From IMG/VR virus record IMGVR_UViG_3300042939_000725, positions 1-30,879 of that record: a DNA stretch of 30,879 nucleotides; one strand, written 5' to 3'. The notes beneath the pieces were generated by a model. That model saw nothing but the letters and a program-made list of their open reading frames with translations. It ran no database searches and was not told where the DNA came from. Origin of the DNA: a virus. Both the position numbers and the translations under genes were made by a program. This document shows, one piece after another, positions 1-6,563 of this stretch (position 1 is the first letter of the stretch; the number at the start of each line of letters is the position of its first letter).

Positions 1-690
1 GACATTGCCAAACCCGCTTGGCCAAATCAGGGTTCTGGAAAGTTCCCTAGCTTTATTTCCGATGTCAAGTTAGCGGCTTTATGGATTAAAGAACAAGAAG
101 ATTATGCTCTGGATCACAACCGGGTAGTTGTAACTGGGCATTCAGCTGGAGCGTACTTAGCTCAGGCTGCAGCAATCAGTAGAGATTTATCTAATCTAAA
201 CGGATTTGATTTAACGGTTAATAGTGAATGGGGCGGTAGATCGAACACTCCAGATCCAATTTTTAAAGGCGCATATACTTGGGCGACTCCATCCGATATG
301 TGGTGGGCCTACGACAATGATGCTAGCGACCCAGATTACGGCCCGCTTGCTAGTGGAGGCGAAACTTTAGTAGCTCCTTATGGTAAATTAAAGATTACCG
401 CCAACTTGTTTTACGGTAATGATTACGATTACCCGCTTACTCAGGTAGAAACTGAAGGGTCTTCACTTTCCAGTATGGTTGCCGCTCAGGCCTCATCTAA
501 GATTCCAAAAATTGGCTTGGTTCATGGGCAATTTGATGGAGTTGTTCCAGCAAAACACATGTTTATGTATCAAACTGCCTTGGCTAGTAAAAACATTGGG
601 GCTTCAACTTTCATTTCAAATAAAGCTCATGATACTCCGTATACTCAGATGCCACAAAGGCATTTCGAGTTGTTCTTAGATAGTTTATAA
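1..690 (+). CDS. alpha/beta-hydrolase (esterase-like), 5'-truncated
   Basis: The frame is open from the first base of the window, so the N-terminus is missing. The translation carries a nucleophile elbow GHSAG with the candidate catalytic Ser at 142-144. A likely acid follows in the segment VHGQFDGVVP (Asp at 535-537), and a His lies in KAHDTPY (628-630). The order Ser, Asp, His and the spacing fit an alpha/beta-hydrolase of the carboxylesterase/depolymerase kind. No signal peptide can be judged because the start is outside the window. It sits 4 bases upstream of the HNH gene and probably belongs to the same rightward transcript. In a phage such an enzyme could modify or cleave a surface ester, in lysis or on the virion, but that is inference. 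It does not look like an endolysin. Confidence 0.8.
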   Translation, partial: DIAKPAWPNQGSGKFPSFISDVKLAALWIKEQEDYALDHNRVVVTGHSAGAYLAQAAAISRDLSNLNGFDLTVNSEWGGRSNTPDPIFKGAYTWATPSDMWWAYDNDASDPDYGPLASGGETLVAPYGKLKITANLFYGNDYDYPLTQVETEGSSLSSMVAAQASSKIPKIGLVHGQFDGVVPAKHMFMYQTALASKNIGASTFISNKAHDTPYTQMPQRHFELFLDSL

Positions 691-694
691 CATT

Positions 695-1102
695 ATGAAA
701 CGAACATATTCAGAGTTAATCAGCTTACATACTTTTGAAGACAGGTTTGAGTACTTAAAGTTAAATGGGTCTATTGGCGTTCAAACTTTTGGATTTGACC
801 GCTATTTAAACCAAGAATTCTATCAATCATATGAGTGGAAATCTGCTAGAGATCACGTTATTTTGCGTGATCAAGGGTGTGATTTGGGCGTTGAAGGGTA
901 CGAAATTCACAGTAATCTTCTAGTTCATCACATAAATCCAATAATCAAAGAAGATATTTTGCACGGAGAAGAATGGATACTAGATCCAGAGTTTTTAATT
1001 ACCACAACAAAAACCACGCATAATGCCATTCATTACGGCAACAAAAACTTATTAATACCCGCTTTCTCACAAAGAAAACCTGGAGACACAAAACTCTGGT
1101 AG
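695..1102 (+). CDS. HNH endonuclease
   Basis: This 135-residue protein has the HNH (beta-beta-alpha metal) signature. LLVHHINPI supplies the paired His and Asn at residues 78-81, and TTHNAIHYG supplies His109, Asn110 and His113. Length is normal for small phage HNH proteins. Such proteins often sit next to the terminase genes and help DNA packaging (HK97 gp74 type), while others are homing endonucleases. The position 2.2 kb before the terminase large subunit favours a packaging role but does not prove it. The ATG at 695 has no good Shine-Dalgarno sequence and lies 4 bases after the preceding stop, so translation may depend on coupling to the hydrolase gene. Confidence 0.85.
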   Translation: MKRTYSELISLHTFEDRFEYLKLNGSIGVQTFGFDRYLNQEFYQSYEWKSARDHVILRDQGCDLGVEGYEIHSNLLVHHINPIIKEDILHGEEWILDPEFLITTTKTTHNAIHYGNKNLLIPAFSQRKPGDTKLW

Positions 1103-1119
1103 TCTGAAAGGAGGTTCAA

Positions 1120-1464
1120 ATGGAGAATAGCATTCTGATTAGTACTAAAAAAGTTTTAGGCATTGGTGAAAGTTATACTGCTTTTGACCCCGACATTATT
1201 ATGTTCATTAATACATCCTTTTCTTCACTGGCTCAGCTTGGTGTTGGAGAAGACGACGGGTTCTTTATTCAAGACGAAACCTCTGAGTGGAGTGAGCTCG
1301 ATCTTCCAGATAAACAGTTACACATGGTTAAGTCTTTTGTGTTTTTAAAGTGTAGAGTTTTGTTTGACCCACCTGGAACTTCATTTTTGCTAGAGGCAAT
1401 GGACAACCAGATCAAAGAATTTGAGTGGCGTCTAAACTTTGTTCGGGAGGTTGAATTGCCATGA
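1120..1464 (+). CDS. putative head-tail connector (gp6-like)
   Basis: A 114-residue acidic protein preceded by a strong AAAGGAGGT ribosome binding site. The pattern is a short N-terminal helix, a DPDIIMFINTSFSSLAQLGVG segment (quoted only in part as DPDIIMFIN), then VKSFVFLKCRVLFDPP and a C-terminal helix EFEWRLNFVREV. It resembles the small all-helical phage proteins annotated as gp6-like head-tail adaptors, which seal the portal ring. That match comes from remembered family sequences. If correct, the gene is displaced, because adaptors usually follow the capsid gene. Its stop overlaps the start of the next gene (ATGA), so the two are translationally coupled. Confidence 0.5.
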   Translation: MENSILISTKKVLGIGESYTAFDPDIIMFINTSFSSLAQLGVGEDDGFFIQDETSEWSELDLPDKQLHMVKSFVFLKCRVLFDPPGTSFLLEAMDNQIKEFEWRLNFVREVELP

Positions 1465-2000
1465 ATGATAAACAAAAATTTAACCAAAATGCTTTAGATC
1501 CAATTTTAATTGAAAAAGGTATGAGTTTTATTGAACATGCCGGCGTAAAAGGTATGAAATGGGGAGTTCGTAAAAAAACTCCAACTGGAGCCTCAAGGTC
1601 AATTAATAAAAAAGCAAAAAAAGACGCCCAAGAATTTGCTAGAGCAAAAATGTTTTATGGTGAAGGCGCAGGAGTTAGAAGAAAATTAGTTAAAGCAACC
1701 GTAGATCAACGAAGTAAAAACAGCTCTGAATACAAAAAAGCGTTTGATTTTCATCTAAAATCGCAAGACATGTCTAAGCACGCAGGTAAAGCAAAAAAAG
1801 AAAGAAAATCTAAAGACCGAAACGCTAAAAATGCGCAAAGAATTAAAGCTGTTGCGCGAAGAGCTACTGGAGAAATGGGAACACAGGCTGCTTTTGTTGC
1901 TATTGCTGCTGGGGGCATTGCTTTTTTAAGAAGTGAAAAAGGTCAAAAAATTATGGCGCAAACTGTTGATTTTGGCTCTAAACTTGTTCGAAATACTTGA
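1461..2000 (+). CDS. basic protein with HAGVKGMKWGVRK motif, copy 1
   Basis: A 179-residue, very Lys/Arg-rich protein. The conserved motif HAGVKGMKWGVRK lies at residues 26-38, followed by a long charged helical middle and a C-terminal hydrophobic patch (QAAFVAIAAGGIAFL) with a basic tail. The start at 1461 overlaps the previous stop and has a GGGAGG ten bases upstream. An internal ATG at 1521 would put the motif at residue 6, as in the sister proteins, but its ribosome binding site is weak. Short HxGVKGxKWGV motifs near the N-terminus recur in proteins of many Gram-positive phages, function unknown to me. Placement beside head and packaging genes suggests a head-associated or internal DNA-binding protein (inference). 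Confidence 0.75.
   Translation: MNDKQKFNQNALDPILIEKGMSFIEHAGVKGMKWGVRKKTPTGASRSINKKAKKDAQEFARAKMFYGEGAGVRRKLVKATVDQRSKNSSEYKKAFDFHLKSQDMSKHAGKAKKERKSKDRNAKNAQRIKAVARRATGEMGTQAAFVAIAAGGIAFLRSEKGQKIMAQTVDFGSKLVRNT
1536..1574 (+). repeat. 39-bp coding repeat, copy A
   Basis: Encodes HAGVKGMKWGVRK. Identical over all 39 bases to copy B at 2042-2080, including every synonymous position. Confidence 0.95.
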
Positions 2001-2011
2001 TTGGAGATAAA

Positions 2012-2938
2012 ATGTCAATGTATTCAAATTCTCAGTTAGATCATGCCGGCGTAAAAGGTATGAAATGGGGAGTTCGTAAAAACCCAAAAAAGTCTAGCCT
2101 AAAAACAATTAGAAAAGATAGAAAATTTGAACAAAAAGCAGTAAGTAATAAAATGACTATTAAACTTTATAATGAAGCTGCTGGACGGGCAAATAAAGAG
2201 ATTGGGTTAATTAATAAAAAATACGAAGGTAAAGATTTATCATACGATAGTCCGACACGTAGGCAATATTATAAAGATCATCAAAACAATTTAATAAAGC
2301 ATTTAAAAGACGTAGCAAAAGAACAGGGCACAAATGCTTCTGGAACTCGAGAAATGTCTATTCGGGTAAATCCTGACAATAGTTGGGAAGTTGAGACTGT
2401 TTCTAAAAACATTAAACAAAGCTCAATGAATGAATTGCGCTACAAAGTAGTTCCAATTACTAATGCTATGGGTAGAATTATTAGTTTAAAAATTCTTGCA
2501 GTTGATAGCGTTTTAATGCAAGGTTTAATTTTTTCTGGAAATGATATTTTTCATGTCGGCGTAAAAGGTATGAAATGGGGAGTTCGTAAAGCAGGAGCCA
2601 GAAAATTAGCGGCGGTTAAAAAAAACCGTAAACTTAATAAAGCAAGTCGAGCAAAAGACCGGGCCGAATTTGAAAAAGAAGTTGATGAAGCTAGAGGAAA
2701 AGTTTTTAGCGGCCAACTTCGCAGAGATTTAGCTTCGGCAAAAAAAGAGGCCAAAGCTAAAAAATCTGAAATTGGCTCTAGAGAAGCTCGAAAAATTGTT
2801 GCAAAACAAAAAAAGTTAAACGAAGAAACTAGACAAAAAGCTTCTCAGTTTAAAAACGGAAAAGAAGCCGCCGCTGGATTATTAATTGTAATTGGGACAG
2901 ATTTAGTTAGCTCTAGAATTAGTTCTAGAGATTCTTGA
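2012..2938 (+). CDS. basic protein with two HAGVKGMKWGVRK motifs
   Basis: A 308-residue Lys/Arg-rich protein that looks like a fusion of two motif proteins. One motif lies near the N-terminus (about residues 11-23, encoded at 2042-2080) and a second in the middle (encoded at 2552-2590, HVGVKGMKWGVRK). The tail ends in a short hydrophobic stretch AAAGLLIVIGTDLV. I chose the ATG at 2012 because GGAG lies six bases upstream; the upstream in-frame TTG at 1997 would place that sequence inside the coding region. The first half contains a compact sequence ending near LKILAVDSVLMQGLIF that is less basic than the rest. Function unknown; see the repeat entries and findings. Confidence 0.75.
   Translation: MSMYSNSQLDHAGVKGMKWGVRKNPKKSSLKTIRKDRKFEQKAVSNKMTIKLYNEAAGRANKEIGLINKKYEGKDLSYDSPTRRQYYKDHQNNLIKHLKDVAKEQGTNASGTREMSIRVNPDNSWEVETVSKNIKQSSMNELRYKVVPITNAMGRIISLKILAVDSVLMQGLIFSGNDIFHVGVKGMKWGVRKAGARKLAAVKKNRKLNKASRAKDRAEFEKEVDEARGKVFSGQLRRDLASAKKEAKAKKSEIGSREARKIVAKQKKLNEETRQKASQFKNGKEAAAGLLIVIGTDLVSSRISSRDS
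2042..2080 (+). repeat. 39-bp coding repeat, copy B
   Basis: Identical to copy A. It lies near the 5' end of the 2012-2938 gene. Confidence 0.95.
2552..2590 (+). repeat. 39-bp coding repeat, copy C
   Basis: One base differs from copies A and B, changing Ala to Val. It lies in the middle of the 2012-2938 gene, marking the apparent junction of two fused units. Confidence 0.95.
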
Positions 2939-2954
2939 TGATCGGAGCTACTCA

Positions 2955-3326
2955 ATGAATGGAAAAATTGAGCACGCCGGCGTAAAAGGTATGAAATGGG
3001 GAGTTCGTAAACAACGAACTAAAAAACAAACTAGAGAAATTAATAAAAGAAAAGCCGCTGTTTCTAATAGACGGACTTTGTCGGATAATGATCTTAAAAA
3101 CTTTATTTCTCGTTTAGAAAATGAAAAAAAACTTAAACAATTAATTGAAGCGGATCTATCACCAGGAAAAGCCGTAACAAAAAAATTGTTAAGTGAAGGC
3201 GGCCAAAAAGTTCTAAAAACAGTTGCGACTGGTGCTGCAATTTATGGAGTTAAAGTAGCTTTAACTCGACAATTTGACGCAAAAGAAGCAGCCTCCTATC
3301 TTGCGCCAAAAATTAAAAAAGCGTAA
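2955..3326 (+). CDS. basic protein with HAGVKGMKWGVRK motif, copy 3
   Basis: A 123-residue basic protein. The motif is almost at the N-terminus (residues 7-19), followed by a charged helical region, and the C-terminal half has a hydrophobic segment VLKTVATGAAIYGVKVAL. A GGAG lies nine bases before the ATG. It has the same plan as its two upstream neighbours: motif, basic helix, hydrophobic patch, basic end. The three genes form a tandem paralog set immediately before the terminase gene, with only 18 bases to it. No catalytic motif is visible. Confidence 0.75.
   Translation: MNGKIEHAGVKGMKWGVRKQRTKKQTREINKRKAAVSNRRTLSDNDLKNFISRLENEKKLKQLIEADLSPGKAVTKKLLSEGGQKVLKTVATGAAIYGVKVALTRQFDAKEAASYLAPKIKKA
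2973..3011 (+). repeat. 39-bp coding repeat, copy D
   Basis: One base differs from copies A and B, a silent change in the first His codon. It lies near the 5' end of the 2955-3326 gene. Confidence 0.95.
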
Positions 3327-3344
3327 AATATTTTAGGAGACAAT

Positions 3345-5090
3345 ATGCCGATGTCAAACACTGCAACCCCAAAGTATTATGGCGAGTTTAGAAACTCTGT
3401 ACTTTCAGGCGAAATTCCAGTAAATAGAGAAATCTCTTTAGAGATGAATCGAATTGATGATTTAATTTCTAATCATAACATTTATTACGATGATCAAGCA
3501 GTAGAAGGTTTTATTAAATACTGTGAAATGGAATTGACGCTAACTGATGGTAGTAATTTATATTTATTAGACACGTTCAAATTATGGGCAGAACAAATTT
3601 TTGGCTGGTATTATTTTGTTGAGCGAAGCGTTTATCAACCCGGTGAAAACGGAAAAGAAGGAAAATACGTTAAAAAGTTGATTAAAAAGCGACTGGTTAC
3701 AAAACAGTATTTGATTGTAGCCAGAGGAGCCGCAAAATCAATGTACGGTGCTTGCATACAAGCATATTTTCTTAACGTCGACACTGCTACAACGCATCAA
3801 GTAACAACAGCGCCAACTATGAAGCAGGCTGATGAAGTAATGTCTCCGATTCGAACTGCGGTGACAAGAGCAAGAGGTCCTTTATTTAAATTTTTAACTG
3901 AAGGCTCAATTAGAAACACAGCCGGATCAAAAATTGAACGGGTTAAATTAGCCTCTACAAAAAAAGGTGTTGAAAACTTTTTGACTGGGTCTCTTTTAGA
4001 AGTTAGACCGATGGCAATTAATAAACTTCAAGGTCTTAGACCAAAAGTTTCTACTATTGACGAGTGGCTTTCTGGGGATATTCGAGAAGATGTTGTTGGG
4101 GCTATTGAGCAGGGCGCTTCTAAGATGGAAGACTATTTAATCGTTGCGATTAGTTCTGAGGGAACCGTTAGAAACGGGTCTGGCGATACAATTAAAATGG
4201 AGCTTGCTAATATTTTAAAAGGTGAGTATCAAGCACCGCACGTTTCAATCTGGCATTATAAACTAGACGACATTGAAGAAGTTTCAGATCCAGCAACGTG
4301 GGTTAAAGCAAATCCAAATCTAGGTAAAACGGTTACTTATGACGTTTATCATTTGGATGTGGAAAGAGCTGAAAAAGCTCCAGCGTCTAGAAATGATATT
4401 TTGGCAAAGCGCTTTGGAATACCAATGGAAGGGTATACATATTTCTTTACTTATGAAGAAACTATCCCTCACAGGTCTAGAGAATTCTGGACTATACCCT
4501 GCGCTTTAGGCGCTGATCTTTCACAGGGCGACGATTTTTGTGCTTTTACATTTTTATTTCCATTAAATAATGGCGCTTTTGGTATCAAAACAAGAAGTTA
4601 CATCACGAGTCTTACTTTAATGAAACTACCTGGTGCCATGCGAGCAAAGTACGATGATTTTATTAATGAAGGAAGTCTTCAGGTTTTAGAGGGAAACGTT
4701 CTTGATATGATGGAAGTTTACGACGACCTTGACGCGTTTATTGTTCAAAATGAATACGATGTCAGATGTTTAGGTTTTGATCCATACAACGCAAAAGAAT
4801 TTGTAGCTCGTTGGGAAGCAGAAAACGGACCGTATGGAATTGAAAAAGTTATTCAGGGGGCAAAAACCGAATCAGTTCCTCTAGGAGAGTTAAAAATCCT
4901 AGCTGAAGAAAGAGCGTTAATCTTTGATCAAGATTTAATGTCCTTTGCCATGGGAAATGCAGTTACTCTGGAAGATACCAACGGTAATAGGAAGTTATTA
5001 AAAAAAAGAGCAGACGAAAAAATTGATAATGTGTCCGCGATGATGGACGCATATATTGCCTATAAAGCCAATAAGGAGGCTTTTGAATGA
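3345..5090 (+). CDS. terL: terminase large subunit
   Basis: This 581-residue DNA-packaging motor protein translocates phage DNA into the prohead and cuts it. The ATPase half has a Walker-A-like ARGAAKS at residues 126-132 and a Walker B STIDEW with Asp239-Glu240. The C-terminal nuclease half shows the acidic residues expected of an RNase-H-like fold: Asp391 in GADLSQGDD, Asp479 in LGFDPYN, and Asp561 or Asp568 near the end (EKIDNVSAMMDAY). Length is normal. The ATG at 3345 follows TAGGAGA; a second ATG at 3351 is possible. No small subunit is recognisable nearby; one of the basic proteins upstream or the HNH protein could assist packaging. Its stop overlaps the next start. Confidence 0.95.
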   Translation: MPMSNTATPKYYGEFRNSVLSGEIPVNREISLEMNRIDDLISNHNIYYDDQAVEGFIKYCEMELTLTDGSNLYLLDTFKLWAEQIFGWYYFVERSVYQPGENGKEGKYVKKLIKKRLVTKQYLIVARGAAKSMYGACIQAYFLNVDTATTHQVTTAPTMKQADEVMSPIRTAVTRARGPLFKFLTEGSIRNTAGSKIERVKLASTKKGVENFLTGSLLEVRPMAINKLQGLRPKVSTIDEWLSGDIREDVVGAIEQGASKMEDYLIVAISSEGTVRNGSGDTIKMELANILKGEYQAPHVSIWHYKLDDIEEVSDPATWVKANPNLGKTVTYDVYHLDVERAEKAPASRNDILAKRFGIPMEGYTYFFTYEETIPHRSREFWTIPCALGADLSQGDDFCAFTFLFPLNNGAFGIKTRSYITSLTLMKLPGAMRAKYDDFINEGSLQVLEGNVLDMMEVYDDLDAFIVQNEYDVRCLGFDPYNAKEFVARWEAENGPYGIEKVIQGAKTESVPLGELKILAEERALIFDQDLMSFAMGNAVTLEDTNGNRKLLKKRADEKIDNVSAMMDAYIAYKANKEAFE

Positions 5091-5296
5091 ATGAACATCA
5101 GAAAACCACTCAGGTGATCCTTTCCAGTTTAGGAGAGCCTCGGGAGCATCAGAAACTTGAAAGTATTGCACTTTTTGTTGAGGTTGAGCCCGGTGTTTAC
5201 GAGAATCTTCTCGCCGCGAATAGCGAAACCCTTACTAGTATTTTTACAGCTTTAGCCGATTTTGACGAGAGAATTACCGCTTTAGAAGAGGCTTAA
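5087..5296 (+). CDS. small hypothetical protein, terminase-portal gap
   Basis: A 69-residue acidic protein whose ATG overlaps the terminase stop (ATGA) and follows an AAGGAGG seven bases upstream. The C-terminus (ALADFDERITALEE) looks like a short coiled-coil helix; the middle is VEVEPGVYENLL. No family is recognised. Its tight coupling to terL suggests a packaging or head-assembly accessory role (inference). Confidence 0.7.
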   Translation: MNEHQKTTQVILSSLGEPREHQKLESIALFVEVEPGVYENLLAANSETLTSIFTALADFDERITALEEA

Positions 5297-5320
5297 TAAG
5301 TAAGATTTACGCCGTAACTT

Positions 5321-5331
5321 AAGGAGGTGAT
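5321..5331 (+). promoter_or_regulatory. extended Shine-Dalgarno for the portal gene
   Basis: AAGGAGGTGAT matches the full 11-base complement of the conserved 16S rRNA 3' end. The spacing from GGAGG to the ATG at 5338 is ten bases. Confidence 0.8.
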
Positions 5332-5337
5332 GCATTA

Positions 5338-6549
5338 ATGCCGATGTTAGATAGATTTAAAAACGCTTGGAACGCGTTTAGAGACAACTATGAAGTTTGG
5401 GATCCAACAAGTTATCACAACGGTCCTAGTTATGGCATCAGGCCCGATCGAAGTAGGTTTCATTACTACAATGAAAAGTCAATTGTCACGTCAATCTACA
5501 CAAAAATGAGCATTGACGTTGCAAGTTTTAATTTTAAACATGTTAAACTCGACGCAAATGGCCGATATATGGAAGACATGCAAAGCGCTTTAAACACCGC
5601 TTTGACTTTAGAGGCAAATATTGATCAGGGTCCTAGAGCATTTCGGCAGGACATTGTGATGACAATGTTTGACAAGGGCTGCGCTGCTTTAGTTCCAGTT
5701 GACACTAACTATAATCCGCAGACAAGAGAAAAGTTTGACATTTATACTCTTAGAGTCGGAGAAGTTGTAGCTTGGTACCCTAGGCATGTTCGGATCAATC
5801 TCTATAATGAAGCTCGTGGAGAACGAGAAGAAATTACTTTAGAAAAACGCTATGTGGCTATTGTAGAGAATCCTTTGTATGCGATTATGAACGAGCCAAA
5901 CTCTACGTTACAGCGATTGATTAGAAAACTTACGCTTCTTGATGTTGTTGATGAACAGTCTAGTTCGGGCAAGTTAGATTTAATTATTCAGTTGCCGTAC
6001 GTTGTAAAATCTGAAGCTAGGCGTCAGCAAGCAGAAAAGCGAAGAGAAGATATTGAGTTCCAATTAAAAGGCAGCCAGTACGGAATTGCTTATACCGATG
6101 GAACCGAAAAGATTACTCAGTTAAACCGCCCAGCGGAAAACAATTTGTTAAAACAGATTGAGTACTTAACTGGTATGCTTTACGGCCAATTGGGAATTAC
6201 CGAAGACATTATGAATAGCACTGCGGATGAAAAAGCCATGCGAAACTATTATAGTAGGTCTATTGAGCCAATTGCAGACGCAATTGTAGAATCTATGCAG
6301 AGGGCTTTCCTTGGACCAATTGGGACTTCCGATGGTGAACGAATTCAATACTTTAAAGATCCGTTCAAGCTTGTTTCTGTTAGTGACCTTGCTGACATTG
6401 CGGATAAATTTACAAGAAACGAAATTCTAACTTCAAACGAAATCCGTGGGTTTATTGGCATTCCTCCTTCTAAGGATCCAAAAGCCGACGAGCTGGTCAA
6501 TAGCAACATGCCACAACAACCGCCATTAAACGACGTGGCTGAATTTTAG
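5338..6549 (+). CDS. portal protein
   Basis: A 403-residue HK97-type portal protein, a dodecameric ring at the capsid vertex through which DNA passes. The N-terminal region carries the usual YYNEKSIVTSIYTKMSIDVA-like stretch (shown here only as SIYTKMSIDVA). The centre contains ITQLNRPAENNLLKQIEYL and LYGQLGITEDI, typical of the stem and clip segments of these portals. The C-terminus, NEILTSNEIRGFIGIPPSKDPKADEL, is a hallmark of the family (only NEIRGFIGIPP is needed to see it). Length and position between terL and the protease-capsid gene are as expected. An alternative ATG lies six bases downstream of the chosen start. Confidence 0.93.
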   Translation: MPMLDRFKNAWNAFRDNYEVWDPTSYHNGPSYGIRPDRSRFHYYNEKSIVTSIYTKMSIDVASFNFKHVKLDANGRYMEDMQSALNTALTLEANIDQGPRAFRQDIVMTMFDKGCAALVPVDTNYNPQTREKFDIYTLRVGEVVAWYPRHVRINLYNEARGEREEITLEKRYVAIVENPLYAIMNEPNSTLQRLIRKLTLLDVVDEQSSSGKLDLIIQLPYVVKSEARRQQAEKRREDIEFQLKGSQYGIAYTDGTEKITQLNRPAENNLLKQIEYLTGMLYGQLGITEDIMNSTADEKAMRNYYSRSIEPIADAIVESMQRAFLGPIGTSDGERIQYFKDPFKLVSVSDLADIADKFTRNEILTSNEIRGFIGIPPSKDPKADELVNSNMPQQPPLNDVAEF

Positions 6550-6563
6550 GAAAGGAAGTCAAA

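Noticed and set aside
1536-3011. CRISPR-like array of 39-bp repeats
   Set aside because: The spacing is irregular and large (467, 471 and 382 bases), and every copy is in frame inside an expressed protein.
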